Of a stretch of DNA of 64,000 nucleotides, positions 26,878 through 35,992 are shown one piece after another. Source of the DNA: Chloroflexota bacterium (GTDB taxonomy: Bacteria; Chloroflexota; Anaerolineae; UBA7937; B3-Chlor); the NCBI GenBank assembly GCA_030603665.1, contig JAUVXJ010000007.1, positions 1 to 64,000 on the forward strand, written 5' to 3'. The notes beneath the pieces were generated by a model. It made no database searches. It saw nothing but the letters and a program-made list of their open reading frames with translations, and was not told where the DNA came from. Position 1 is the first letter of the stretch. Every line of letters starts with the position of its first letter. Both the position numbers and the translations under genes were made by a program.

Positions 26878-28941
26878 ATGGCCCCGATGCTTGAAAACGC
26901 TGGATCGCAGGAGGATGGAAGGGGCTGGGCGGAACCGGTCCACCATCTCAAGAAGGGCCTCTTCGCCAGATGCTGCGGGCGTTCTGCGGTGGCTGCGCTC
27001 GTCGTGTACCTCGCTGTATCCCTGTACATAGTTCTCTTCTCCTGGTTGTCTATCCTGCGCCATGAGACCTTTCTGTCGAACGCCATGGACCTCGGCTACA
27101 CCGATCAGGTCCTGTGGAACACAATCCACGGCCGCTTCATGCGCTTCTCCACTTTGCAGAACGCCCTCATCGACCTCCCCCTCGATCAAATGCGCAGAAC
27201 GGACACTCTATTGGCCTACCACGTGGAACCCATCCTCGTTCCCATTTCCTTGATCTACCTGGTCTATGACAGTCCCGTGGCGCTACTTGTGCTGCAAAGC
27301 GTAGCCCTCGGCCTGGGGGCTGTGCCTGCGTTCTGGCTGGCCCGGGACCATTTGAAAAGTGAGTTCGCCGGCGTGGTCTTCGCTCTGGCCTACCTGTTGG
27401 CCCCGGCGGTGGAGGGGGCGAACCTGTCGGATTTCCACGCCGTGTCCTTCACCCCAGCACTTCTTCTCTTCGCCTTCTACTTCTTGCGGGCGGGCCGCAC
27501 GGCGCCCTTCCTTGCCTGTATCGGCGTGGCGATGCTGGTCAAAGAAGACGTCTCTCTACTTGTTGTGACTCTCGGACTGTACGTCTTCTTCCGGCTAGGG
27601 AGAAGGAGGACAGGGACAGTCACAGTACTGCTGGGGCTGTCTTGGCTCCTCATCTGTACCCAGGTGATCGTACCTCACTATAGCGGCATGACCCTGTCCC
27701 CGTTTCTCGATCGCCTCTACGTCTTCGGGCCATCGCTGAGAGAATCGGCGCTCAACGTGGTACGCGATCCCCTCATGCTGGTTCGCTGGCTTGGGCAACG
27801 CCAGATCTTGGTCTACCTCCTCGGACTGCTCTCCACCACCGGCTTCATGTCTCTGTTCGCTCCCCTGATTCTCGCTCTGAGCGCCCCCATTGTGGCCATG
27901 AATGTCTTCAGCACGTGGAGCTGGACCTACTCCGAAGGCGCCCACTACTCAGCATCCATCGTTCCTTTCCTCCTCGTGTCGGGCATCTATGGCGTGGGCT
28001 TCCTTGCCCAACTGTGCGAGAGGTGGTGTGGCCTCCGCAGGGCACTGGGCGTGCGGGCGTTTGCTATGCTGGTCTTGCTCATCAGCAGTGTACATCATTA
28101 CCTGATCGGCGCATCACCCCTGGCCAGGACCTTCTACCCACCGCAGGTCACCAATCATCACCGGCTGGCCGAAGAGATCATGAGGCTGATCCCCGTCGAT
28201 GCGGCGCTTTCGGCGCAGACAGGTCTCTATCCTCACGTGGCCCATCGGGAGAAGGCCTACTTCTTTCCAGCCGTAAATGACGCCGAGTACGTGTTCCTGG
28301 ACGTCACGGGATCGTCGTATCCGTTGACCGTGAAACAGCAATTCGGGGAGATAGGGAGACTGCTCGAATCCGAGCGGTTTGGGGTGCTGGAGGCGCGAGA
28401 CGGCTACCTTCTCCTCCAAAGGGGGCGGTCGGCAGGAACGCCGGGCGAACTCCCACTGGGTTTCTACTCCTTCGCATTGGCCGACGCTCGAGCGGTGCCC
28501 CACCCCATGGCGGTAAGCTTCGGCGATGTCTTGGAATTGGTGGGATACGACTACTCTTTGCTCAACGTGGTGAATGCTCACTCTCTGCCTGCGACGGTCG
28601 TGACCTATTGGAGGGCGCTGCGACCCATGGATTCGGACTACCGCTTCGCCTTCTTCTTCACTAGTCAGGACGGAGCAATCGTGGGTGAATACACCGGTGA
28701 ATTGGCTGGCGCGCTCTGGTACCCCACCAGTGCCTGGGAGGGGGGCGACATCGTCAGGCTGGAGACTCCCGTCCTAGCAGTAGGTACCCTGCAAGACGTC
28801 CTAGTGGGGGTGACCCTGCCGGGGGCAGATGCCTGGTCGGTGGATGGACGCTTGAGACCGATTCGGGACAAGCAACAGATCGAGCTGGTGGACGAGGAGA
28901 GCTTGCTGAGGCTGTTTAGTTTTTCAGAGGTGAGGAGGTAG
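26878..28941 (+). CDS. DUF2079 polytopic membrane protein
   Basis: 687 aa. A short soluble start is followed by about ten or more membrane segments and a soluble C-terminal domain (from about residue 430). Family features are HETFLSNAMDLGYTDQVLWN near the first loop, YHVEPILVPISLIYL and LVKEDVSLLV. DUF2079 proteins belong to the GT-C-like glycosyltransferase superfamily; no substrate is established. The C-terminal beta-rich region (VVTYWRALRPMDSDYRFAFF) is often seen attached to such proteins. The next gene starts 4 bp after the stop. Confidence 0.75.
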   Translation: MAPMLENAGSQEDGRGWAEPVHHLKKGLFARCCGRSAVAALVVYLAVSLYIVLFSWLSILRHETFLSNAMDLGYTDQVLWNTIHGRFMRFSTLQNALIDLPLDQMRRTDTLLAYHVEPILVPISLIYLVYDSPVALLVLQSVALGLGAVPAFWLARDHLKSEFAGVVFALAYLLAPAVEGANLSDFHAVSFTPALLLFAFYFLRAGRTAPFLACIGVAMLVKEDVSLLVVTLGLYVFFRLGRRRTGTVTVLLGLSWLLICTQVIVPHYSGMTLSPFLDRLYVFGPSLRESALNVVRDPLMLVRWLGQRQILVYLLGLLSTTGFMSLFAPLILALSAPIVAMNVFSTWSWTYSEGAHYSASIVPFLLVSGIYGVGFLAQLCERWCGLRRALGVRAFAMLVLLISSVHHYLIGASPLARTFYPPQVTNHHRLAEEIMRLIPVDAALSAQTGLYPHVAHREKAYFFPAVNDAEYVFLDVTGSSYPLTVKQQFGEIGRLLESERFGVLEARDGYLLLQRGRSAGTPGELPLGFYSFALADARAVPHPMAVSFGDVLELVGYDYSLLNVVNAHSLPATVVTYWRALRPMDSDYRFAFFFTSQDGAIVGEYTGELAGALWYPTSAWEGGDIVRLETPVLAVGTLQDVLVGVTLPGADAWSVDGRLRPIRDKQQIELVDEESLLRLFSFSEVRR

Positions 28942-28945
28942 GGGC

Positions 28946-29656
28946 GTGGGCGAGCCCACACCAAGCGTCGAGAAATCGACCGTGCGTCGCGCATTGATAG
29001 TCATGGCCAAAGAGCCAAAGGTGGGGAACACCAAGACCAGGCTCTCTCCACCACTGAGCAAGGAGGAAGCGAACGGCCTCTATCGATGCTTCCTGATGGA
29101 CACCTTTGAGCTCATGAAACAGGTGGAGGACGCCCAACCTGTGGTGGCGCACTGGCCAGCCGGAGCAGAGCATGTCTTCAGGGCCCTCGCACCGGACGGT
29201 TTCCGCTTCGCACCGCAAGAGGGCACAGACCTGGGTGAGCGGCTGGAGCACGCGCTGGCGCGCTGCCTGAAGGATGGCTATCAGCAGGTGGTGGCGGTGG
29301 ATAGCGACAGCCCGACGCTACCCTTATCCTACCTGAGGGAGGCCTTCTCGGCCTTGGACGACACCGAGGTAGATGTGGCTCTGGGGCCTTGTGACGACGG
29401 TGGCTACTACCTGATCGGGATGAAATCGCCTCATCCTCTTCTTTTCCAGGGGATGGAGATGAGCACTCCCACAGTGGCTGCAGATACTCTCAAGCGAGGG
29501 AAGCAAAGTGGACTGCGCGTTCTTTGCCTTCCCACCTGGTACGACGTGGACACGGCCCAGGACTTGGAGCGCCTAATTACCGAGCTGGGATCGCACGGTG
29601 AGGAAGGGGCGCGTTGTACCAGAAGGTTTCTCTCTGAGCTGCGGGGAGGTCTGTAA
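28946..29656 (+). CDS. TIGR04282/DUF2064 GT-A type nucleotidyl- or glycosyltransferase
   Basis: 236 aa starting at GTG 28946 with a strong GAGGAGG Shine-Dalgarno inside the end of the upstream gene. Family motifs: ALIVMAKEPKVGNTKTRLSP near the N-terminus, VVAVDSDSPTLP (the acidic metal-binding motif), and ALGPCDDGGYYLIGM. This family includes proteins named arsenosugar-biosynthesis glycosyltransferases, but the name is inherited and biochemistry is thin. The translational coupling suggests shared function with the DUF2079 protein, perhaps glycan assembly. Confidence 0.8.
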   Translation: MGEPTPSVEKSTVRRALIVMAKEPKVGNTKTRLSPPLSKEEANGLYRCFLMDTFELMKQVEDAQPVVAHWPAGAEHVFRALAPDGFRFAPQEGTDLGERLEHALARCLKDGYQQVVAVDSDSPTLPLSYLREAFSALDDTEVDVALGPCDDGGYYLIGMKSPHPLLFQGMEMSTPTVAADTLKRGKQSGLRVLCLPTWYDVDTAQDLERLITELGSHGEEGARCTRRFLSELRGGL

Positions 29657-29713
29657 CCCACCCGCGCGGACCCGCACCGGGCCAGCAATGCGGCCCAGCT
29701 TGCCTCATCGGCG

Positions 29714-29890
29714 TTACAGAAGGTGGACCCGTCCTCTGGGGCCACTCCACTGCATTCGGGTTCCCCACACGCCGCTCTGCACTTGAGCTGGCTCGCTGCT
29801 GTTGCGCATCTCCGGATAGGTGGTCATCAACTGAAGTCGTGGCTTGTCCCTGGTCATGGCGTTAACTCCCCTGCGGGCCAAGTCTGCCAT
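29714..29890 (-). CDS. possible small protein, 58 aa
   Basis: A short minus-strand frame from ATG 29890, with a good Shine-Dalgarno (AAGGAG, 5 nt spacing), encodes a basic peptide beginning MADLARRGVNAMTRDK. The frame stays open upstream to 30016 without a better start. No family is recognised and it may be fortuitous. Apart from this frame and the promoter at 30010-30038 I see nothing in 29657-30131. Confidence 0.2.
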   Translation of the reverse strand: MADLARRGVNAMTRDKPRLQLMTTYPEMRNSSEPAQVQSGVWGTRMQWSGPRGRVHLL

Positions 29891-30009
29891 AGTCGCTCCT
29901 TCTGACGGATACCGTATTTCCACCACCCTCTCACCAGCGGAGTACCAGACTTGGCCACTATCCTTGTCACTACCTGGTGACGATCTCTTGGCGCAGACAC
30001 TCGCCATTC

Positions 30010-30038
30010 TTGACACAGCACCATCTTTAGAGTAGCAT
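30010..30038 (+). promoter_or_regulatory. promoter of the inositol-lipid operon (TTGACA-17-TAGCAT)
   Basis: A perfect -35 TTGACA (30010-30015) is followed after 17 nt by TAGCAT (30033-30038). The RNA start near 30045 gives a leader of about 87 nt to the ATG at 30132. No other promoter of this quality is seen before the end of the six-gene series at 35590. Confidence 0.7.
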
Positions 30039-30131
30039 TAGAGGTTGGCCCCAGGGGAGACTGGCGGCACCGAGGGAGAAGAACTGGGCTCTCCAACTGA
30101 GCCGGTAATTGATATGGGGGTGCGAGCGTAG

Positions 30132-31253
30132 ATGACGGAAGAAGAAGACAAGAAAGACAAGGCCAAGAAGACCCCAAGAGAGGACAAGAAGGTCCGGGTC
30201 GCGATCGTCGGTGTGGGCAACTGTGCCTCGGCGTTTGTGCAGGGGGTCCTTCACTACAAAGACGCCAAGAAGAACGACATCGTACCCGGCATCATGCACG
30301 TCAACCTCGGGGGCTATCATATCCAAGACATCGAGTTCACTGCCGCCTTCGACATTGACGCCAACAAAGTGGGGAAGGACCTCTCCGAGGCGATCTTCGC
30401 CTACCCGAACAACACGTACGAGTTCTGCGAGGTCCCCAACCTTGGAGTGCCCGTCCACCGCGGCATGACTCACGACGGATTGGGCAAGTATCTCAAGCAG
30501 ATCATCAAGAAGGCCCCGGGCAAGACCGCAGACATCGTGCGCATCTTGCAGGAGACCAAGACCGACGTGGTGGTGAGCTACCTTCCCGTTGGCAGCGAGA
30601 TGGCCACGAAATGGTACGTGGAGCAGGTGTTGGCGGCTGGGTGTGGTTTCGTCAACTGCATCCCGGTGTTCATTGGCCGCGAAGAATACTGGCAGACCCG
30701 GTTCAAAGAGCACAATCTGCCCATGATCGGCGATGACATCAAGTCCCAGGTGGGAGCCACGATTGTGCATCGCGTCTTGACGAGACTGTTCCGTGATCGG
30801 GGGGTCATTCTGGAACGCACCAGCCAGTTGAACGTGGGCGGAAACATGGACTTCTGGAATATGCTGGAGCGCGCTCGGCTGGAGTCGAAGAAGATTTCCA
30901 AGACTGGGGCTGTGACCTCGCAGCTGGATTACGACATCGGTGAGGACAACATCCACATTGGCCCCAGCGACTATGTCTCCTGGCTCACTGACCGCAAGTG
31001 GGCCCACATCCGCCTCGAGGGGAAAAGCTTTGGCGACGTCCCGCTCAACATTGAACTCAAACTGGAGGTCTGGGACTCACCCAATTCGGCTGGCGTGGTG
31101 ATTGATGCGGTGCGGTGCTGCAAGATAGGGTTGGATAGAGGCCTGAGCGGAACGCTGGCGGGCCCCTCCGCCTATTTTATGAAGACGCCTCCAGTGCAGT
31201 ACACAGACGACGAAGCGCACAAGATGGTGGAGGACTTCATCAGGGGGAAGTAG
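30132..31253 (+). CDS. ino1: inositol-3-phosphate synthase
   Basis: 373 aa of the short prokaryotic (actinobacterial/archaeal) type. After a charged N-terminal tail the NAD-binding motif is [16 protein letters not shown], followed by the family segments [40 protein letters not shown] and [13 protein letters not shown]. It converts glucose 6-phosphate to 1D-myo-inositol 3-phosphate in the cytoplasm. It is the first gene of a run whose other members fit phosphatidylinositol and PIM assembly, so the product is probably consumed by the phosphatidyltransferase at 34964. Confidence 0.93.
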   Translation: MTEEEDKKDKAKKTPREDKKVRVAIVGVGNCASAFVQGVLHYKDAKKNDIVPGIMHVNLGGYHIQDIEFTAAFDIDANKVGKDLSEAIFAYPNNTYEFCEVPNLGVPVHRGMTHDGLGKYLKQIIKKAPGKTADIVRILQETKTDVVVSYLPVGSEMATKWYVEQVLAAGCGFVNCIPVFIGREEYWQTRFKEHNLPMIGDDIKSQVGATIVHRVLTRLFRDRGVILERTSQLNVGGNMDFWNMLERARLESKKISKTGAVTSQLDYDIGEDNIHIGPSDYVSWLTDRKWAHIRLEGKSFGDVPLNIELKLEVWDSPNSAGVVIDAVRCCKIGLDRGLSGTLAGPSAYFMKTPPVQYTDDEAHKMVEDFIRGK

Positions 31254-31303
31254 GTCCTGCAACGAAGCGTGGCTCGTGAACACCCACCATCAATGAGACC
31301 CGC

Positions 31304-32182
31304 ATGATCGCCTACGCGCTGGTTTTGTGCCTGGTATTCCTCACCCAGCACCTCCCGTTGAGATTCAGCTACGCAGTTGCCGCTGTGGTTGGCGACTTGG
31401 CATATGTCTTCTGGCCCAGGGGCAGAAGCAACGTGATCGACAACCTGCGCTACGTGCTGGGACCTGAAGCCACGGACGCGGAGATCCGGTCCACGGCCAG
31501 ACGCTCCTTTCGAAACTACTTGAGGCTGCTGGTAGATTTTGCACGCGGCAGCAATGCGGACCCATCAGCTGTGGAAAGGAGGCTGAAAGCATCGGGTTGG
31601 GAGCACCTTGACGAGGCCTTCGCGCACGGAAAGGGAGTGCTCATGGTGGGAAGCCACCTGGGGAGCTGGGAGATCGCCGGCACAGTACTTGCTGGTCGCG
31701 GCTATCGTGTCAGCGCCGTGTCTGAGACCCTAGGCAATGAGAGAATCAACCGCATGGCGATTGATTCTCGTGCGGCACAGGGGATAGAACTCATCCCTAT
31801 GGAGTATGCCCTCAAGCGTGTGTTCGCCGCACTCCGGAGGAACGAAGCGGTGGGTCTTGTCACTGACCGTCCGTTGACATCGGACAGGGGAGTACCTGTG
31901 GAGTTCTTCGGTCAGCGAATCGCTTGGCCCAGTGGACCGGCGGTATTGGCTCTGCGTACTGGTGCGAAGATAATCACTGGGTACCTGGTGCGCAACGAAA
32001 GGAACGACTATATCGGCGAGATATTCCCTCCGCTGGAGTTCAAGACCACCGACGACCACGAATCCGACGTCCGGCGTATCACCCAGCAACTCGTGCGCAT
32101 CCAGGAAGACGTGATCAGACGCTATCCCGATCAGTGGTTCATGTTCAGGCGCATGTGGCCCAGGGAGTCTGATTCGCCATGA
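31304..32182 (+). CDS. LpxL/HtrB-family acyltransferase (PIM acyltransferase-like)
   Basis: 292 aa. An N-terminal membrane anchor (LVLCLVFLTQHLPLRF) precedes the catalytic HxxxxE motif in GSHLGSWE (near residue 115). The same superfamily contains lipid A acyltransferases and mycobacterial PatA, which acylates phosphatidylinositol mannosides. With no lipid A genes nearby but inositol-lipid genes on both sides, the PatA role is more likely. The stop overlaps the start of the second acyltransferase by 4 bp (ATGA). Confidence 0.8.
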   Translation: MIAYALVLCLVFLTQHLPLRFSYAVAAVVGDLAYVFWPRGRSNVIDNLRYVLGPEATDAEIRSTARRSFRNYLRLLVDFARGSNADPSAVERRLKASGWEHLDEAFAHGKGVLMVGSHLGSWEIAGTVLAGRGYRVSAVSETLGNERINRMAIDSRAAQGIELIPMEYALKRVFAALRRNEAVGLVTDRPLTSDRGVPVEFFGQRIAWPSGPAVLALRTGAKIITGYLVRNERNDYIGEIFPPLEFKTTDDHESDVRRITQQLVRIQEDVIRRYPDQWFMFRRMWPRESDSP

Positions 32183-33066
32183 GCCAGTCGGAGCTCTCTT
32201 ACTATTTCTATCGACTCTTCGGCTCTCTCGCCCCACTGGTCCCTCGTCGCCTTGGCTACTGGATTGCTGGCAAGATAGGTTATGCCGCTTACTTTCTCAA
32301 CCCATCCGGGTCAGCGGTGCTCAGAGAGAATCTGTCTCATGTTCTGGGTCAGGAGGCAGATGCTGCCACCCTCAGAGCTACAGCCATGCAGGCCTATGGC
32401 AACCTGGCCAAGAGTTACTTCGATCTCTTCTGCAATCATTCGCTCAGCGAGGAAGAAGCGGGCGCTCTCGTCTCGATCCGAGGAGTGCACCACGCCGAGG
32501 CAGCCCTCCTGAAGGACCGAGGTCTGGTATTGACATCCGCACATTTCGGCCCCCTCGAATCTGGCTGGCAGATAGGTCCACTTCTGGATCTGACCATAAC
32601 TGCGCCGGCGGAACATCTCAAGCCTGAAAGGCTCTATCAATACGTCTGCAAGCTTAGAGCTAGCAGCTGGATGAAACTCATTCCCGTCGACGGCCCACTA
32701 CTGGGTCTTGTTCGTGCCTTGCGGCGGGGGCAGGCCGTGGCGGTGGCCGCCGACCGGGACATCACGGGCAGTGGGATTGTCGTTGACTTCTTCGACGCCC
32801 CAGCGCGGCTTCCCGATGGACATGTTCAGCTGGCACTGCGGACAGGAGCTGAGCTACTCACCATGTTCGCCCTGCGACAGGCTGACGATAGACCCATCGT
32901 ACAGGTGGAGGCTCCGCTGGACCTGGAACGGACGGGCAACCTTGAGCGGGATGTACAAGTCAACGTGCAGAAGGTCGTGGCTCGAATGGAGGATTGGATC
33001 CGGCGCTACCCTGAACAGTGGCCGATGTTCTACCCCATTTGGCGAGACGGCGAGTATGGAAGCTGA
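32179..33066 (+). CDS. second LpxL/HtrB-family acyltransferase
   Basis: 295 aa, homologous to the upstream acyltransferase. The catalytic motif is SAHFGPLE (HxxxxE), with RRYPEQWPMFYPIW at the end as is usual for this family. Two acyltransferases in tandem suggest that the final lipid carries two extra acyl chains, or that they act on different positions. Translation is coupled on both sides: ATGA overlap with the previous gene and an 11-bp overlap with the PHP gene. Confidence 0.8.
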   Translation: MSQSELSYYFYRLFGSLAPLVPRRLGYWIAGKIGYAAYFLNPSGSAVLRENLSHVLGQEADAATLRATAMQAYGNLAKSYFDLFCNHSLSEEEAGALVSIRGVHHAEAALLKDRGLVLTSAHFGPLESGWQIGPLLDLTITAPAEHLKPERLYQYVCKLRASSWMKLIPVDGPLLGLVRALRRGQAVAVAADRDITGSGIVVDFFDAPARLPDGHVQLALRTGAELLTMFALRQADDRPIVQVEAPLDLERTGNLERDVQVNVQKVVARMEDWIRRYPEQWPMFYPIWRDGEYGS

Positions 33067-33826
33067 CACCAAGACAGGCAAGGCGGACTTGCACATACAT
33101 AGCGGGGCCGGGGATGGTGTCGCGGCCGTAGCCGACATCCTGGAGTATGTTGAACACGAGACGGACCTGGATCTGATCGCCATCACCGATCACGACATGC
33201 TTCTCGGTGCCCTGGAGGCGAGAGAATTGGCCGCCAGGCAGCAGTACCGTTTCGAGATCATGGTCGGGATGGAGATCACCACGCTGGAGGGACACCTCCT
33301 CGCCTACGACTTGGAGCGACCCATCCGCATGCTGATGCCCTTGGCTCGCACGATCCGGCTGATCCACGAGCAGGGAGGATTCTGCGTGGTTCCTCACCCC
33401 ATGAGCTGGCTTACGCGCAGCATCGGCTATCGCGGCTTGCGACGGATTGCAGAAGAAGAGCGTGATGATGTCACGGTCGAGGGTCTCGAGGTCCTCAACC
33501 CCACACTGGCTGGTCGCGTGATCTATGAGAAAGTACTGACCATGAATCATAGCAGGTGGCACCTCGCCGAAGTGGGAGGGAGCGATGCCCACTCCCTGGA
33601 GTTCATAGGATCTGGTCATACTCTGTTCCCGGGCAAGAGCGCAGATGACTTTCGGCGAGCACTCAAGGAGAGGACCACCCAGGCCGGAGGGCGATTCCTG
33701 GACCTGGAGGATCATCGCCGGTTGATGTCCATCGCTGGCGAGCAGATGCTCAGGAGCCTGGTGATCATGCCTGGCCAACATGTGAAGCGAGCGATAGACT
33801 CCGCTCGAAAAGGCCAGCAAGTATGA
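33056..33826 (+). CDS. PHP-domain metal-dependent phosphoesterase-like protein
   Basis: About 256 aa from ATG 33056, inside the end of the preceding gene. PHP metal motifs are DLHIHS (residues about 11-16), ITDHD, HPMSW and GGSDAHS. Members hydrolyse phosphoesters of nucleotides, sugars or histidinol phosphate. Its position between an acyltransferase and a PimA-like enzyme suggests dephosphorylation of an inositol- or sugar-phosphate intermediate, for example phosphatidylinositol phosphate or inositol phosphate. That is inference only. It overlaps the next gene by 4 bp. Confidence 0.8.
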   Translation: MEADTKTGKADLHIHSGAGDGVAAVADILEYVEHETDLDLIAITDHDMLLGALEARELAARQQYRFEIMVGMEITTLEGHLLAYDLERPIRMLMPLARTIRLIHEQGGFCVVPHPMSWLTRSIGYRGLRRIAEEERDDVTVEGLEVLNPTLAGRVIYEKVLTMNHSRWHLAEVGGSDAHSLEFIGSGHTLFPGKSADDFRRALKERTTQAGGRFLDLEDHRRLMSIAGEQMLRSLVIMPGQHVKRAIDSARKGQQV

Positions 33827-34962
33827 GGATCGCCCTTGTATCTCCGTACGATTTCCCCTACCCTGGCGGAGTCACCCAACACATACAATATCTGGACAAG
33901 CACTTCAGGGAGCTGGGCCACCAGGTCAAGATCATCGCTCCCTGCGGTGGAGACGAGCCGGAAAACCTGGCCGACAACGTGGTGGTCACCACCGCCAGGC
34001 TCATCTCTATACCCTTCGCCGGATCCAAGGCTCGCATCCCCTACTCACCGGCTGTCAACTGGAGGGTCAAGAGGGCGCTACACGCGGAGGATTTCGATAT
34101 CCTCCATGCCCACGAGCCGATGACCTTGCCTGTACCTGTGATGGCCCTGACACACTCCCGCGCGGTCAACGTAGGTACGTTCCACGCCTACCGCGAGAGC
34201 CACCTCATCTACAAGTACGGAAGAAGGGTCTTTCAACCATTCTTCGACAAGCTTCACGGCAAGATCGCTGTTTCTGAGGCAGCCAAAGACACCGTGGCCC
34301 GCTATTTCGGCGGGGAGTTTGTCATCATCCCCAACGGCATAGATGCTGAGCGCTTCGGCGGTGAGCAGGTACAGCCCCTGGAGCAGTACGAAGATGGAAG
34401 GCCAAACATCCTCTTCGTGGGCCGCTTGGAGCCACGCAAGGGGTTCCGCTACCTGCTGCGAGCCTTCCCCCATGTCAAGAAGGAGTTCCCGCAAGCACGG
34501 CTCATTGTCGTGGGCGCCTACGAGAGGGAGGAAGTAGCGAGCCACCTCCGCTATGTGCGCGAACACCATCTCACGGGAGTGAAGTTCGTGGGTCGCGTTT
34601 CAGACGAGGACCTGCCTCGCTACTACCGCAGCTGCCACGTCTTTTGCGCTCCATCCACGGGCTTCGAGAGTTTCGGCATCGTTCTCTTGGAAGCAATGGC
34701 TGCTGGGAAACCCGCGGTCGCCTCCAACATCCCCGGCTATCGTGATCTCCTAGATGATGGTAGGGAGGGTTTCCTCGCACAGCCGAAGGATGAAAGATCG
34801 CTGGCCAAGGCCCTCATTCGCATACTGAGGGACCCCGCCATGCAGCGCGACATGGGCGACCGCGGCCGACTCAAGGCGCAACAGTACTCCTGGAGACAGG
34901 TAGCTCTGAGGGTTCTCGAGTTCTACGAGGAACTGCTGGACAGAAAGCGGAGTCTGGTCTGA
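33823..34962 (+). CDS. pimA: GT4 glycosyltransferase, PimA-like phosphatidylinositol mannosyltransferase
   Basis: 379 aa with the GT-B fold. It opens RIALVSPYDFPYPGGVTQHI, close to the MRIGMICPYSFDVPGGVQSH I recall for Mycobacterium PimA. The C-terminal donor domain has FVGRLEPRKGFRYLL and the E-x7-E motif GFESFGIVLLEAMAAGKP. PimA transfers mannose from GDP-mannose to phosphatidylinositol at the inner face of the membrane. The operon supplies the inositol, the phosphatidyltransferase and the acyltransferases, which supports this specificity. Assignment within GT4 rests on context plus N-terminal resemblance. Confidence 0.82.
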   Translation: MRIALVSPYDFPYPGGVTQHIQYLDKHFRELGHQVKIIAPCGGDEPENLADNVVVTTARLISIPFAGSKARIPYSPAVNWRVKRALHAEDFDILHAHEPMTLPVPVMALTHSRAVNVGTFHAYRESHLIYKYGRRVFQPFFDKLHGKIAVSEAAKDTVARYFGGEFVIIPNGIDAERFGGEQVQPLEQYEDGRPNILFVGRLEPRKGFRYLLRAFPHVKKEFPQARLIVVGAYEREEVASHLRYVREHHLTGVKFVGRVSDEDLPRYYRSCHVFCAPSTGFESFGIVLLEAMAAGKPAVASNIPGYRDLLDDGREGFLAQPKDERSLAKALIRILRDPAMQRDMGDRGRLKAQQYSWRQVALRVLEFYEELLDRKRSLV

Positions 34963-34963
34963 G

Positions 34964-35590
34964 ATGGGTCCCACAGCTCAGGAACCGACTTCACAAGATC
35001 CACGAGACGCTCTTCGCGCACGAACCAGGGGTCTGCTGGAATTCGTCGTCCGTCCTCTTGCCCGAGCAGGTGTCTCGCCTAACGTCCTGACCGTGGTTGG
35101 CTTCCTGGCCATGGTGGGCGTGGCCTGGGTGCTGGCTCTTGGCCACCAGAGACTGGCAGGACTGCTGATCATCTTCGTGGGCCTCTTCGACGCGCTGGAC
35201 GGTGCCCTGGCGAGGATGACGGGAAAAGCTAGCGCGTTCGGGGCCTTTCTCGATTCAACGCTGGATCGTTTCGCGGAGATCGCCCTCTACTTGGGGCTCC
35301 TCTATCTGTACAGGGGAGATACCTTGGCAACGGTGCTGGTCTACCTGACCATCACCGGCTCCCTCATGGTCAGCTACACGCGGGCTCGCGCCGAGGGCCT
35401 GGGTCTGGAGTGCAAGGTGGGGCTGTTCACCCGCCTGGAGCGCCTGGCCGTTCTCATCGTGGGCCTCATCCTGACCAGGACCCTCTGGGCCCTGGTCGTT
35501 CTCGCGATCTTCAGTAATCTGACAGCGCTGCAGAGGATGTGGCACGTCCGCGGTGCAGCGGCGGAGGAAAGCGGCGAGCGTCCTCACTAG
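34964..35590 (+). CDS. pgsA: CDP-alcohol phosphatidyltransferase (phosphatidylinositol-phosphate synthase-like)
   Basis: 208 aa with about six membrane segments. The catalytic signature D-x2-D-G-x2-A-R-x8-G-x3-D-x3-D is present as DALDGALARMTGKASAFG followed by AFLDSTLD. The family makes phosphatidylglycerol phosphate, archaetidylinositol phosphate or phosphatidylinositol phosphate from CDP-diacylglycerol. Location one base after pimA and in an ino1 operon points to an inositol acceptor. It ends in a 4-bp convergent overlap with the DUF6504 gene on the other strand. Confidence 0.85.
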   Translation: MGPTAQEPTSQDPRDALRARTRGLLEFVVRPLARAGVSPNVLTVVGFLAMVGVAWVLALGHQRLAGLLIIFVGLFDALDGALARMTGKASAFGAFLDSTLDRFAEIALYLGLLYLYRGDTLATVLVYLTITGSLMVSYTRARAEGLGLECKVGLFTRLERLAVLIVGLILTRTLWALVVLAIFSNLTALQRMWHVRGAAAEESGERPH

Positions 35591-35958
35591 GGCTGATCCT
35601 GCCCAGTCATCCTGCGGGACAAGATCCACTGGCCTCTCGATTCTCGTCCCTTGGGCGCCCGGTCATAGTAGATCTCGAAGACCTCTCCACTGGCAGCGCG
35701 CACGCGGTAGTAGTCCCGGCCCACACCCCATGAGCCCTGCCTCTCACCGCTCTTAACCCAGTAGCTTCCCCGCTCCTTCTTATAGAAAGCTTTGGTCTTC
35801 CCCCGCTTGCGGTAGTCGTGCCACTCCATCAGCAACTCAGCGATACCGTACTCGCGACCTCGCCAGATGAAGGAGGAGGGCACTCCCGGCTTCTTCTCCA
35901 GGATGGGTTCCTGGTCGAAGCGAACCTCAATCTCGTCAGCGTAGAATTCCATCGGCAT
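35587..35958 (-). CDS. DUF6504 family protein
   Basis: About 123 aa from ATG 35958; GTG 35982 is an alternative. The protein is a small basic beta-rich domain (VPSSFIWRGREYGIAELL, then YYRVRAASGEVFEIYYDR) matching the DUF6504 pattern I recall, in which a WRG/YYDR core is conserved. Function is unknown. It lies 34 bp downstream of the AlkD-like gene in the same direction, so an association with DNA repair is possible but unproven. Confidence 0.65.
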   Translation of the reverse strand: MPMEFYADEIEVRFDQEPILEKKPGVPSSFIWRGREYGIAELLMEWHDYRKRGKTKAFYKKERGSYWVKSGERQGSWGVGRDYYRVRAASGEVFEIYYDRAPKGRESRGQWILSRRMTGQDQP

Positions 35959-35992
35959 GTCTTGCTGGCCTGCTTTCCACACTCATCGCGGA

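Noticed and set aside
30027-31007. 326-codon minus-strand open frame
   Set aside because: Antisense to inositol-phosphate synthase, whose motifs are unambiguous.
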